Below, one piece after another: positions 28,213 to 36,804 of a stretch of DNA of 64,000 nt. Where the stretch lies: positions 5,873 through 69,872 of the forward strand of contig JAWLAN010000024.1 of assembly GCA_041395385.1 (NCBI GenBank), read 5' to 3'. The DNA is from JAJVHZ01 sp041395385. Lineage in GTDB: Bacteria; Pseudomonadota; Gammaproteobacteria; JAJPIJ01. Below the pieces are notes generated by a model. The model searched no databases, was not told where the DNA came from, and saw only the letters and a program-made list of their open reading frames with translations. Both the position numbers and the translations under genes were made by a program. Each line of letters opens with the position of its first letter. The stretch's first letter is position 1.

Positions 28213-28482
28213 TCACACGACGGCGGCGCCGACGATGATCCGCTGAACGCCTCGCAGGATCTCATCCGGTATGCCGCCCGGTGGCATCACCTGGATGTAC
28301 TTGATGTTGGCCATCGGGAAGATCATGACGCTTCCGTCCGCCTCGACGATGACGTTGCTGCTGTTCAGAAAATCCTCGATCTTGAGCCGCTTGGCCACCG
28401 CGTGAGTGGTCTGCTCGGGGAAGTCGAACGACATGCTGGTGCCATCCGTGAAATGCAGCGTCAGTATGCGGTCGCGTGTCAT
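28213..28482 (-). CDS. Small conserved-looking cytoplasmic protein of unknown function
   Basis: The 89-aa product begins MTRDRILTLHFTDGTSMSFDF and continues with an alternating hydrophobic pattern and the segment IVEADGSVMIFPMANIKYIQVMPPGG, suggesting a compact beta-rich fold with no signal peptide. No family was recognised. A GGAGG ribosome site 5 nt before ATG 28482 supports translation and decides the start; a longer in-frame extension upstream has no such support. It converges on the FixJ-like gene with 45 bp between ends. Confidence 0.65.
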   Translation of the reverse strand: MTRDRILTLHFTDGTSMSFDFPEQTTHAVAKRLKIEDFLNSSNVIVEADGSVMIFPMANIKYIQVMPPGGIPDEILRGVQRIIVGAAVV

Positions 28483-28863
28483 GGAGTCCTCCAGTGATTT
28501 TTGCCGACTCGGAAGTCGCTTCGATATTGAATCGCCGTAGCGGCGCATCCCGGCGAGCGGCGCCGAACGGTCACCGCTATTCAACCCCATAACCGGAATT
28601 CGCGCACGGGTTCTTCGCGCCTCCCGGCCTCGGCGCCGGGTGCAGCCGGTGCGGCCCGTCCAGACTTCCTCCAGGCAGCGGGGATCCTGCATGCGAGAGT
28701 GTTCGTCCTCCCAGACCGCCAACCCGCCAGACATTTCACCTGGATCCAGTCCGGCGCGCGACCGGGCAGCCGGGCCGCCCCCGGGCGGGATTGGACCAAC
28801 GTCCAATATCGTCGCGGCTCCATCCGGAATAACCTCTGCTGGTATCCAAGGGGGGCTCTCCGC
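28483..28863. other. Intergenic region between the 89-aa protein gene and the REC-only regulator
   Basis: These 381 bp hold no credible gene. They contain the starts of two divergent units, a GC-rich palindrome near 28623-28640, and the perfect regulatory box at 28793-28808 with its -10-like hexamer at 28830. Confidence 0.7.
28793..28808 (+). promoter_or_regulatory. GGACCAAnGTCYAATW box, operator candidate for the REC-only regulator
   Basis: This is a full match to the box consensus. It sits inside a 16-bp palindrome TTGGAC-CAAC-GTCCAA (28791-28806). A weak -10-like TAACCT begins at 28830, 37 nt from the box start. The REC-only gene starts at 28864. Confidence 0.6.
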
Positions 28864-29268
28864 GTGTCTTCAGTGGCCGCCACACTGGTCGTGTACATCG
28901 TCGACGACGACGACTCGGTTCGAAAGGGGCTCTCCCGCCTGATTCGGTCGGCCGGCTTCGAGCCGCGCGCCTACTCTTCATCCGAACAGTTCTTGACCGA
29001 GGTGGACGTCGGCGACAAGGGGTGCGTGCTGCTCGACATCACCATGCCGCGCGTGAACGGTCACGAGGTTCAGGAACGGTTGACGGCGAAGCATGTCGAT
29101 CTGCCGGTCATCGCGGTGTCCGCCCGTGACGACGAGGAGACCCGTCACCGGGCGCACGAGCTGGGCGCGAGGTTTTTCCTGCGCAAGCCCGTGGACGACC
29201 AGGCCCTGCTGGACGCGGTCGATTGGGTGACCCGCGAAAGCGATGCTGGTCCCACGAAGCGGAAATGA
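28864..29268 (+). CDS. Single-domain (REC-only) response regulator
   Basis: The 134-aa product is a receiver domain: acidic cluster VDDDDS, phospho-acceptor Asp58 in LLDITMP, Ser in AVSARDD, and Lys in FLRKPVDD. There is no output domain, so it probably acts by protein contact or as a phosphate sink, as CheY/DivK-type and FixJ-associated receivers do. It resembles the receiver of the FixJ-like protein 700 bp upstream (VRKGLSRLIRSAG versus VRRGLDRLLRSAG), suggesting duplication. The start is GTG at 28864, where homology begins; upstream in-frame sequence crosses the operator box and is not coding-like. Confidence 0.88.
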   Translation: MSSVAATLVVYIVDDDDSVRKGLSRLIRSAGFEPRAYSSSEQFLTEVDVGDKGCVLLDITMPRVNGHEVQERLTAKHVDLPVIAVSARDDEETRHRAHELGARFFLRKPVDDQALLDAVDWVTRESDAGPTKRK

Positions 29269-29315
29269 TCGCCGCCCGGCTCATATCCGTATCAATCAAA
29301 TACAAGCCAAGCACA

Positions 29316-29753
29316 ATGTATAAGAGCATCCACAAGGTACTGTTCAACGCTGCGGGCGTGAGTGCCCTTGTCCTCATCTCGCATGGCGCCATGGCAGCGG
29401 AAGACCTCGTCGACGTGGTGGCAGAAGGCTGCAAGGTCGAGCTGGAGAGCTACTGCAAGTCGGTCACGCCGGGCGAGGGCCGCGTGCTCGCCTGTCTTTA
29501 TGCGCACGAGGACAAGCTCTCGGGGCGTTGCGAATATGCCCTTTATGATGCCGCCGCGCAGCTCGAGCACGCGATCGGGGCGCTGACCTATCTGGCCAAC
29601 GAGTGCAAGGCCGATATGCAGCAGCATTGTTCGAACATCCAGCCCGGGGAAGGGCGGCTGGCCACGTGTCTGAAGGACAACGAACAGCAGGTCAGCGCGC
29701 GCTGCCGGCAGGCGATCGAGGACGTCGGTCTCGAGGTCACCGAAGCGCGGTGA
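29316..29753 (+). CDS. Exported cysteine-rich GLG1-repeat protein
   Basis: The 145-aa product has a signal peptide (HKVLFNAAGVSALVLISHGAMA) and two cysteine-rich repeats of the Golgi-apparatus-protein-1 type. The first has CKVELESYCKSVTPGEGRVLACL ahead of LSGRCEYAL, and the second CKADMQQHCSNIQPGEGRLATCL ahead of VSARCRQAI. Each repeat has four Cys, consistent with periplasmic disulfides. The function in bacteria is unknown. It starts 47 bp after the REC-only gene and may be cotranscribed with it; the ribosome site is weak. Confidence 0.8.
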   Translation: MYKSIHKVLFNAAGVSALVLISHGAMAAEDLVDVVAEGCKVELESYCKSVTPGEGRVLACLYAHEDKLSGRCEYALYDAAAQLEHAIGALTYLANECKADMQQHCSNIQPGEGRLATCLKDNEQQVSARCRQAIEDVGLEVTEAR

Positions 29754-29908
29754 GCAGTAATGCGCATGCAAAGGCGGGGAAGCACCGGCCAAGGGGCAGC
29801 GCAGGATGTCGAGGAAGACCTCGACGCGCGGTTTAATCGTGTTCATCCCCGGTCGCGGTAACGCCGAGGGGATAGTTTGTTTCCTTCACATCTAGAGAAG
29901 AGAGGTAA

Positions 29909-30421
29909 ATGGCAATGGCGACAATGTTCCAAAAAATGGCAGCGATGGCACTGGTCCTCCCGTTCGTGTTCGCCACCGGCGCGTTCGCGCAGGAGGACGA
30001 GGTGGAAGGCACGGTTCCCGACGCGCAGATCTACCTGAGCGGCAAGTCCTTCGGGCTGGTGCTGACGGCTGGCAAGGGCGGCGGGCGCCTGGTTTACAAG
30101 GGCGACCAGTATGCCTTCCAGATGGGCGGCGCCTCCTTCGGCATCGCCGGCGGAATCACCGCGGCCAGGGCCTCGGGAGATGTCTACGGCATGAATCGTC
30201 TGGAAGATTTCCCGGGCAAGTACGAGGGCACCGCGGCCGGCATGACGGCCGTCGTGGGCGGCGGGGGCGCCTGGTACAAGAACGAGAAGGGCGTGATGAT
30301 CCATCTCAAGAGCGAGTCGGCCGGCGCAGCCATCAACCTGTCGGCGGGAAGCTTCAACGTCGAGGTGTCCGAGTCCACGCTGGCGCGCATGAAGGAGGTC
30401 GACGCCGCAGCCGGCAACTGA
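29909..30421 (+). CDS. Exported glycine-rich protein of unknown function
   Basis: The 170-aa product has a signal peptide (residues 1-27, MALVLPFVFATGAFA) and a Gly-rich, beta-type mature domain with repeated GG steps: KSFGLVLTAGKGGGRLVYKG, QMGGASFGIAGG, and AVVGGGGAWYKNEKGV. The pattern recalls small exported beta-sandwich families, but I cannot assign one. The AGAGAGG site upstream supports ATG 29909 or the second Met codon. It lies in a run of exported proteins (29316-32857) on the same strand. Confidence 0.65.
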   Translation: MAMATMFQKMAAMALVLPFVFATGAFAQEDEVEGTVPDAQIYLSGKSFGLVLTAGKGGGRLVYKGDQYAFQMGGASFGIAGGITAARASGDVYGMNRLEDFPGKYEGTAAGMTAVVGGGGAWYKNEKGVMIHLKSESAGAAINLSAGSFNVEVSESTLARMKEVDAAAGN

Positions 30422-30632
30422 TGCTGGCTGCAGTGACGTAGTAGCAGCAAGGTCTACGTTGCGCTCCTCTTCCGGCTCAATGGCCCCGGCCGGGGAGGGG
30501 CGCGACGCAAGACTGTTGTACCGATGGCTTTGGGAAGGCGCGTGGGGGTTTCATTGCCGGCGCGCAATGATCAGCATAGTGATGCATATGGAGAGTCCGG
30601 TGTCGCACCCCGGCTCTTGAAAGGTGGCACCC

Positions 30633-31502
30633 ATGGGATCCCGACGAATTTCCGAGAAGGTATTGCGAGTCCTTGCCCTGGCGAGCGTGGTCGCGGCCGT
30701 GGGCGTGTTCGCGCAGGAACAGGAACCCGAAACGGTCGCGAGCGCGAGCGCGGCGACCGATGCGGCGGCGGAGCAGCCCACGGACGAGCGCCGCATCGAC
30801 GAGACTGCGGCGAAATACATGCGTGCGGCCTGCGAGTATCTGAAAGGCCAGCAGGCGTTCAGCGTCCACGCCGAGGGTACGCTGGAGGAGATCTTCCGCA
30901 GCGGGCGCCGCGTGCAGCACTCGCGTGGCATCACGGTGACGTTCAGGCGTCCCGATCGTCTGCGTGCCGATGTCGAATTCGACAAGGGCCGGCGCGAGTT
31001 CTACTACGACGGCAAGTCGGTCGTGATCACCGACGTCGACGCCAAGGTCTACGGCCGCTTCGACGCGCCACCGACCACCGAGGCGATGCTGGACGACGCC
31101 ATGGCCCGCTTCAATGTGGAAATGCCGCTCGCGGATCTCGTCTCCGCCGAGCCCTGCGGCGTGCTGCAGGGCAATGTCGATCGCGCCTGGTATCTCGGCG
31201 AACATTACTTCGCAGGTGGGCGCTATCATCACGTGCTCCTCTCCACGCCCGACGTGGATCTGCAGGTGTGGGTGACCGGCGGCGACCAGCCGGTGTTCCG
31301 CAAGCTGGTGTTCCTGTACAGGAACGAGCCGGGCATGCCTCAGTACGGCGTCGCCCTGTCGAAGTGGAACTTCGCGCCGGCGACGGACGAGACGACCTTC
31401 ACGTTCACGCCGCGGGCGGACACGCGTCAGATTGAGTTCGTGGTCGCGGCAGAGGAGCCCGCCGCCGAGGCCCCGGCCGATGCGCCGGCAGCGCAGGAGT
31501 AA
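30633..31502 (+). CDS. DUF2092-like exported protein
   Basis: The 289-aa product has a signal peptide (VLRVLALASVVAAVGVFA), an Ala/Glu-rich linker, and a LolA/LppX-like fold. The DUF2092 pattern is visible: AAKYMRAACEYLKGQQAFSV, ITVTFRRPDRLRADVEFDKGRREFYYDGKSV, and LSTPDVDLQVWV, ending in an acidic Ala/Pro/Glu-rich tail. Such folds bind lipids, but a role is not established. ATG at 30633 is preferred over GTG 30624 because of the AAGGTGG site. The stop is 5 bp before the DUF6515-like gene, so the two are probably cotranscribed, as commonly seen for these families. Confidence 0.8.
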   Translation: MGSRRISEKVLRVLALASVVAAVGVFAQEQEPETVASASAATDAAAEQPTDERRIDETAAKYMRAACEYLKGQQAFSVHAEGTLEEIFRSGRRVQHSRGITVTFRRPDRLRADVEFDKGRREFYYDGKSVVITDVDAKVYGRFDAPPTTEAMLDDAMARFNVEMPLADLVSAEPCGVLQGNVDRAWYLGEHYFAGGRYHHVLLSTPDVDLQVWVTGGDQPVFRKLVFLYRNEPGMPQYGVALSKWNFAPATDETTFTFTPRADTRQIEFVVAAEEPAAEAPADAPAAQE

Positions 31503-31507
31503 TCGCC

Positions 31508-32857
31508 ATGTCCGCGCTCAACGATCTCCCGGTTCGTCGCAACGGTTGCCTCTTGCTCCTCAAGCGCTGGACGACGCGCGCTCTGCTGGCGGCGACCGCC
31601 GCCATCGCCCTCGGTCTTGTATCGAATGTCATGCCGCCCTCGCAGGGCGGCCTGTCGCTGACCGCGCTGCTGGGTGTCAGCGATGCCGCGGCGGCTCGCC
31701 GAGGCGGCGGCGGAGCGCGCGCGGGTGGCGCCCGGCCGTCGGGCGGCAGCGTGAGCCGCAGCTCGGGCAGCATGCGCAGCTCCGGCGGCGGCGCACAACG
31801 CAGCGGCGCCTCGCAGCGCAGCTTCAACAGCAGCGGGCAGCGCACCGCGAGCAGGCCCTCGCAACGCGACATGGGCGGCGGGCAGGTGAGCCAGCGAGAC
31901 CGCCAGGCGGCGGGCGGGCAGGTGAGCCAACGCGATCGCCAGACGGCGAGCGGCCAGGTGAGCCAGCGGGATCGGCCGTCGCAAGGAACCAGCACGGGGC
32001 GTGACCTGGCGGCAGGAGCGGCCGCCGGCGTGGCCGGCGGTGCGGTGGGCGGAGCACTGGCGGAGGGCGGCCGCGGCGAGGGTCTGGCAGCGCGCGAGGA
32101 TCGCCAGGGTGCGGCCGGGGATCGACAGGGCGAACGCCAGGGCGAGCGCACCGAGCGCCAGGGTGATCGGCAGGACACCCGCGAGGAGCGTGCCGGCGAG
32201 CGCACCGATCGCCAGGGCGAGCGGCAGGACACGCGGCAGGAACGCCAGGGTGAGCGCACCGAGCGCTCGGAGGAACGCCAGCAGCAACGCACCGAGCGCC
32301 GAGAGGACTGGCAGGACTTCCGCTCGCAGAGCCGCGAGGATCGCCAGGACTGGATGGAGGACAACTGGGACGAGATCGAGGACATCTACGACGACGACGG
32401 CTGGTGGGATGCCGACTGTGACGGTTGCGCCTGGGGCCTCGCCGGTCTCGCGATCGGCGCCGCCATTGCTACGATCCCGAACTATTACTACCCGGTGTAT
32501 GTCGGCGGCTATTCGTACTACTACTACGGCGGCGTGTACTACGCGCCCGCGCCCACCGGCTACGTGGTCGTGGAGGCGCCGGTCGGCGCCGTGGTGGAGG
32601 CCCCGCCGCCGGAGTGCCACGTTGTCGCGGTCGACGCCATGCCGTACTGCTACTACCAGGGCGCGTTCTATCTCTTCGACGACAGTGGGAACTACAGCGT
32701 CGTCGCCGCGCCGGCGGGCGCGTTGGTGCCGTATCTGCCCACCGGCTACGCCACCCAGGTGTCATCGACGGGCGCAACCTATTACACGTACAACAATACG
32801 CTCTACCAGCCGGTGTACGACGGCGGCGAGCTGGCCTATAGGGTGGTTTATCTTTGA
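31508..32857 (+). CDS. Repeat-rich exported protein with C-terminal DUF6515-like domain
   Basis: The 449-aa product starts with a membrane/signal segment (ALLAATAAIALGLVSNVM). A Gly/Ser/Arg-rich region follows, then three 12-aa repeats (GQVSQRDRQ core) and three 18-aa repeats (GERTERQGDRQDTREER core), all very rich in Arg, Gln, Asp and Glu. The C-terminal ~150 residues have repeated Tyr clusters (NYYYPVYVGGYSYYYYGG, PYCYYQGAFYLF and TYYTYNNTLYQPV) of the DUF6515 type. The middle is likely disordered and highly charged. The function is unknown; the family often sits beside DUF2092 genes. It starts 5 bp after one here. Confidence 0.8.
   Translation: MSALNDLPVRRNGCLLLLKRWTTRALLAATAAIALGLVSNVMPPSQGGLSLTALLGVSDAAAARRGGGGARAGGARPSGGSVSRSSGSMRSSGGGAQRSGASQRSFNSSGQRTASRPSQRDMGGGQVSQRDRQAAGGQVSQRDRQTASGQVSQRDRPSQGTSTGRDLAAGAAAGVAGGAVGGALAEGGRGEGLAAREDRQGAAGDRQGERQGERTERQGDRQDTREERAGERTDRQGERQDTRQERQGERTERSEERQQQRTERREDWQDFRSQSREDRQDWMEDNWDEIEDIYDDDGWWDADCDGCAWGLAGLAIGAAIATIPNYYYPVYVGGYSYYYYGGVYYAPAPTGYVVVEAPVGAVVEAPPPECHVVAVDAMPYCYYQGAFYLFDDSGNYSVVAAPAGALVPYLPTGYATQVSSTGATYYTYNNTLYQPVYDGGELAYRVVYL
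31880..31987 (+). repeat. Three tandem 36-bp repeats inside the DUF6515-like gene
   Basis: Units start at 31880, 31916 and 31952, each beginning GG(G/C)CAGGTGAGCCA and encoding 12 residues with the core GQVSQRDR. Copies differ at a few third positions, so the array has been retained at protein level. Confidence 0.85.
32141..32302 (+). repeat. Three tandem 54-bp repeats inside the DUF6515-like gene
   Basis: Units begin at 32141, 32195 and 32249 with GGYGAGCGCACCGA and encode 18 residues each (GERTER or GERTDR at the start). The third copy is the most divergent. The array encodes a highly charged, likely helical or disordered stretch. Confidence 0.8.
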
Positions 32858-33014
32858 CCGGGGCGTGCCGGTCCTAACGCTGCGCCGGCGACGGCGCCCA
32901 TGCAATATCGGCGTCGGCGCAGCGGCGGCTTGCATCGCGGTTTCTTATCGCGATTGTGGCGCGGACTCCCGCCTCTGGGGGAGCGGCAACCCGCACACCG
33001 AAGGAATTTTCAGA

Positions 33015-34343
33015 ATGACGATACCCTGGAACCGCCGCTACCTGATTGAGAATTACATCAAGGCGTCGCTGTGGCTCGTGCCCTTCGCCGCCATGCCGCT
33101 GTACTGGGTGCTGGTGAGGGTGTCGGAGGCGACGGGTGATTGGCTGACCAGGACAGGACGAATCCATCCGGACACCTCGTTGTTCGCAATGGACGCCTCC
33201 GGAGCGCAGACGGCGCTCAGCGCAATCATTACCCTCAACGCGTCGTTCCTCGTGTTCGCGTTCAGTTCCCTGCTCGTTGCCATCCAGGTCGCCAGCGGCC
33301 AGTACACGCCCCGCATCATCGCGACCACGCTGCTGCGCGACAATCACATACGCATCATCGTCGCGGTGTTTGTCTTCACGCTATTGTTCTCCGTCCGGGT
33401 CCAGAATCACATTCGCACAAGCGTGGACCAGTTCAGCCTGTTGCTGGCCGCGATCCTCGGGTTGTTGTCGGTAATGCTCTTTCTGTACCTGATTGACTAC
33501 GCCGCGCGCATGCTGCGTCCGGTCAGTCTCGTGGCACGCGTGGCCGAGCGGGGAGTCGCCGTCATCGCCAGTGTCTACCCGCAGCCTACCAAGGGCCCCT
33601 CGGCCCCCCGGTCGACACCCAAAGGGACGTCTGCAGCGCGCGTGGTCGTGCACAAGGGGACCTCCGGAATCCTGCTCGCGGCGAACCTGCCGGGGCTAGT
33701 CGCCGAGGCGCGGCGGTCGAATGGCGCCGTCGAGATCGTGCCCCAGGTCGGGGATTTCGTCGCCGTCGACGAGCCGCTGTTCCTGCTGTTCGGAGGCGCA
33801 GGCGAAATCGGTGATGATCTTCTGCGCAGTTCCGCCGCCTTCGGCAGCGAGCGCACCATCGATCAGGATCCGACGTTTGCGTTTCGGATCCTCGTGGACA
33901 TCGCACTCAAGGCATTATCGGCCGCGATCAATGATCCGACCACGGCCGTGCTTGCCATCGATCAGCTGCATCGGCTTTTGCGGGCAGTAGGTATGCGGCA
34001 CCTGCGCGACGAGGCGATCACCGATACCGAGGGCAATCTGAGGGTGATCCTGCGGACGCCGAACTGGGAGGACTTCGTGCATCTCGCCTTCAGGGAAATT
34101 CGTCACTGCGGCGGCGGCAGCCTGCAGATCGCGCGGCGCCTGCGTGCTATGGGGGAGAACCTCATACAGACGCTGCCGGAACACCGTCATCGCGCGTTGC
34201 GCGCCGAGCTCGGTCTCCTGGACCGGGCCATCGAGCGGCATTTCGCCTTCCCCGAGGACCTCGCGCTGGCCCGTATCGCGGACGCGCAGGGACTCGGTGG
34301 ATCGGAACGGTCGGCGACCGGGGCGCCGATCCCCAACGCCTGA
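33015..34343 (+). CDS. DUF2254 family membrane protein
   Basis: The 442-aa product has four N-terminal membrane spans (around residues 18-38, 62-90, 110-130 and 140-160) and a soluble C-terminal part. The DUF2254 marks are clear: LSAIITLNASFLVFAFSSLLVAIQVASGQYTPRI, FDQFSLLLAAILG-like residues, and the late SAAINDPTTAVLAIDQLHRLL. The function of this widespread inner-membrane family is not known. It follows the DUF6515-like gene by 157 bp, which contain no obvious gene. A ribosome site GGAATTTTCAG precedes the ATG. Confidence 0.87.
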   Translation: MTIPWNRRYLIENYIKASLWLVPFAAMPLYWVLVRVSEATGDWLTRTGRIHPDTSLFAMDASGAQTALSAIITLNASFLVFAFSSLLVAIQVASGQYTPRIIATTLLRDNHIRIIVAVFVFTLLFSVRVQNHIRTSVDQFSLLLAAILGLLSVMLFLYLIDYAARMLRPVSLVARVAERGVAVIASVYPQPTKGPSAPRSTPKGTSAARVVVHKGTSGILLAANLPGLVAEARRSNGAVEIVPQVGDFVAVDEPLFLLFGGAGEIGDDLLRSSAAFGSERTIDQDPTFAFRILVDIALKALSAAINDPTTAVLAIDQLHRLLRAVGMRHLRDEAITDTEGNLRVILRTPNWEDFVHLAFREIRHCGGGSLQIARRLRAMGENLIQTLPEHRHRALRAELGLLDRAIERHFAFPEDLALARIADAQGLGGSERSATGAPIPNA

Positions 34344-34706
34344 TCAGCGGATAACGGCCGAATTCCGGCAATCTGCTGAGTGGACTGGCGCGCAGGAACT
34401 CATATCTGTGCCGTGAGGATGCACGCGGTTCTCCGCGTCGGATGCGCCGGTTCGAAGAAACTCGCCGACAGCTTGCGCGCCTGCGGCAGAGACCCTCAGG
34501 CAAGGCGGAGTGCCAAGCGGGGTCGGCAGGCTGAGAACGGTGCTGGTATGCTGGCTGGGACCGGCCGACCGGCGGCGGACGCCCGGAGTCGCGCGCTATC
34601 CCGTATTCGATGTCGTCACGGTGGCTCTCGGTCTGAAGGCGCGGCGGGTGGCGGAGGCGCGCGATTGATCGGTATGGCCGCAACGCATTTCCTGGAGAGC
34701 AAATGC
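34344..34706. other. Intergenic region upstream of arcB
   Basis: I see no gene in these 363 bp; an open frame continuous with arcB runs through it but has no coding character. A promoter-like TATGCT lies near 34547, and GGGACCGGCCGACC near 34558 only loosely resembles the window's regulatory box. Confidence 0.5.
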
Positions 34707-35711
34707 ATGGGCTTCAACCTGCGCAATCGATCCCTGCTCACGGTGCAGGACTACACGCAGCGGGAGTTTCATTATCTGCTGGATCTAGCCCGCGATCTCA
34801 AGCGCGCCAGGTACGCCCGCACCGAGCAGAAGCACCTGGAGGGCAAGGAGATCTGTCTCATCTTCGAGAAGACCTCCACCCGCACGCGCTGCGCCTTCGA
34901 GATCGCCTGCTACGACCAGGGTGCGAACGTGACGTGTCTCGATCCCGCTGGCTCGCAGATCGGTCACAAGGAGTCCTTCAAAGACACCGCGCGCGTGCTC
35001 GGCCGCATGTTCGACGCCATCGAGTACCGCGGGGCATCGCAACAGGGTGTCGAGGTGCTGGCGAAGTATGCCGGGGTTCCGGTCTACAACGGCCTGACCG
35101 ACGAGTACCACCCCACACAGATGCTGGCGGACGTGATGACCATGCGCGAGCACAGCGACAAGCCCATCGCGGACATCAAGTATGCCTACGTCGGCGACAC
35201 GCGCTCGAACATGGGCCACTCGCTGATGATCGTCGGATGCCTGATGGGAATGGACGTGCGGATCTGCGGTCCGAAGTCGCTGTGGCCCTCGGAGGAGTAT
35301 CAGAAGATCGCCCAGGAGCTCGCGGCGAAGTACGGCGCCAGGCTGACCATCAGCGACGATCCCAAGGCTGCCGTCAAGGGCGTGGACTTCATCCACACCG
35401 ACGTTTGGGTCTCGATGGGCGAGCCCAAGGAGGTGTGGAAGCAGCGCATCGACCTGCTCATCCCGTACCAGGTCAATGCCCTGCTCGTGAATGCGAGCGG
35501 CAATCCCAACGTGAAGTTCATGCACTGCCTGCCGGCGTTCCATGACACCGAGACCGTGGTCGGCAAACAGATCGCGGAAACCTATGGATTGACCAACGGC
35601 CTGGAGGTGACCGACGACGTCTTCGAGTCCGAGGCCAACGTCGCCTTCGACCAGGCCGAGAATCGCATGCACACGATCAAGGCCCTGCTCGTGGCCACGC
35701 TGGGGGACTGA
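34707..35711 (+). CDS. arcB: Ornithine carbamoyltransferase, catabolic type
   Basis: The 334-aa product has the carbamoyl-phosphate motif KTSTRTRC (residues ~55-62), the second site FKDTARVLGRMFDAIEYRG, HPTQMLADVMTM, and the ornithine/catalytic motif HCLPAFHD. Its length matches ArcB/ArgF. Direct adjacency to carbamate kinase (4 bp gap) and the MGFNLRNRSLLTVQDYT opening point to the catabolic enzyme that phosphorolyses citrulline. ATG 34707 follows a GGAG site; ATG 34674 is an alternative. No arginine deiminase or arginine/ornithine antiporter gene is present in the window. Confidence 0.9.
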   Translation: MGFNLRNRSLLTVQDYTQREFHYLLDLARDLKRARYARTEQKHLEGKEICLIFEKTSTRTRCAFEIACYDQGANVTCLDPAGSQIGHKESFKDTARVLGRMFDAIEYRGASQQGVEVLAKYAGVPVYNGLTDEYHPTQMLADVMTMREHSDKPIADIKYAYVGDTRSNMGHSLMIVGCLMGMDVRICGPKSLWPSEEYQKIAQELAAKYGARLTISDDPKAAVKGVDFIHTDVWVSMGEPKEVWKQRIDLLIPYQVNALLVNASGNPNVKFMHCLPAFHDTETVVGKQIAETYGLTNGLEVTDDVFESEANVAFDQAENRMHTIKALLVATLGD

Positions 35712-35715
35712 GGCC

Positions 35716-36651
35716 GTGCGCATCGTCGTCGCCCTCGGCGGCAACGCGCTGCTCAGGCGCGGGGAGTCGATGACCGCGGAGGTCCAGCGCGCGAATGTGA
35801 AGATCGCGGCGGAGGCATTGGCGCCCATCGCCAACGAGCATCAGCTGGTGATCAGCCACGGCAACGGTCCTCAGGTGGGACTGCTCGCCCTGCAGGGGGC
35901 CGCGTACAGGCCGGAGGAGGCCTACCCGCTCGACGTGCTGGGCGCGGAGACCGAGGGCATGATCGGCTACATGATCGAGCAGGAGCTGGGCAACCTGCTG
36001 CCCTTCGAGGTGCCGTTCGCGACCGTGCTCACGATGGTCGAGGTCGATGCCAACGACCCGGGCTTCCGGAACCCGACCAAGTTCGTCGGCCCGGTGTACG
36101 AGAAGGCGGACGCGGATCGCATCGCCGCCGAGAAGGGCTGGATATTCAAGCAGGATGGCGCCAAGTGGCGCCGCGTGGTGGCCTCGCCGCTGCCGAAGCG
36201 GATCTTCGAGATCCGGCCCATCAAGTGGCTGCTCGATCACGGCACGATCGTGATCTGCGCCGGCGGCGGCGGCATCCCCACCATGTACGAGCCCGGCGCC
36301 GACCGCAAGCTCATCGGTGTCGAGGCGGTCATCGACAAGGACCTCTGTTCCGAGCTGCTCGCGCGCGAGCTGGATGCCGACCTGTTCGTGATGCTGACCG
36401 ATGTCGACGCGGTGTACGTGGACTGGGGCAAGCCGACACAGAAGGCAATCCGGCGCAGCTCGCCGCCGGCGCTGGCCGGGATACCGTTCGCGGCCGGCTC
36501 GATGGGGCCGAAGGTAGAGGCGGCGTGCCGGTTCGCCGCGGCGACGGGACGGCCGGCGGCGATCGGCGCCCTCGATGATCTCGGCCGCATCATCGTCGCG
36601 GAGGCGGGCACCACGATCGTCCCGAACGGACGCACGGTGTACGGGTCCTGA
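35716..36651 (+). CDS. arcC: Carbamate kinase
   Basis: The 311-aa product starts MRIVVALGGNALLRRGE and has the amino-acid-kinase motifs NGPQVGLLALQ, ICAGGGGIPT and LFVMLTDVDAVYVDWG, plus SMGPKVEAACRF near the end. It makes ATP from carbamoyl phosphate and ADP, the energy-yielding step of the arginine deiminase pathway. The GTG start lies 4 bp after arcB, and coupled expression is likely. Length matches the family (about 310 aa). Confidence 0.95.
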   Translation: MRIVVALGGNALLRRGESMTAEVQRANVKIAAEALAPIANEHQLVISHGNGPQVGLLALQGAAYRPEEAYPLDVLGAETEGMIGYMIEQELGNLLPFEVPFATVLTMVEVDANDPGFRNPTKFVGPVYEKADADRIAAEKGWIFKQDGAKWRRVVASPLPKRIFEIRPIKWLLDHGTIVICAGGGGIPTMYEPGADRKLIGVEAVIDKDLCSELLARELDADLFVMLTDVDAVYVDWGKPTQKAIRRSSPPALAGIPFAAGSMGPKVEAACRFAAATGRPAAIGALDDLGRIIVAEAGTTIVPNGRTVYGS

Positions 36652-36804
36652 GGCCGGGCCGCGCGAGTTCGCGGTGCCGGCGATCGCCTGGTGGGCCCCC
36701 GTTTGCGCCGGCGCGCTCGCCGAGGCGGGCGCAGGTGCGGATCAGGCAGGGGCGCGGGCTGGTAAAGTATCGTCTGCTGCCCTGGGGCATTCCACGAGCG
36801 TTCC

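Noticed and set aside
30444..30459. GCAGCAAGGTCTACGT upstream of the DUF2092-like gene as a box
   Set aside because: Only 11 of 16 positions fit and the expected -10 position is GC-rich.
34557..34572. GGGACCGGCCGACC upstream of arcB as a box
   Set aside because: It lacks the CAAnGTC core and any correctly placed -10.
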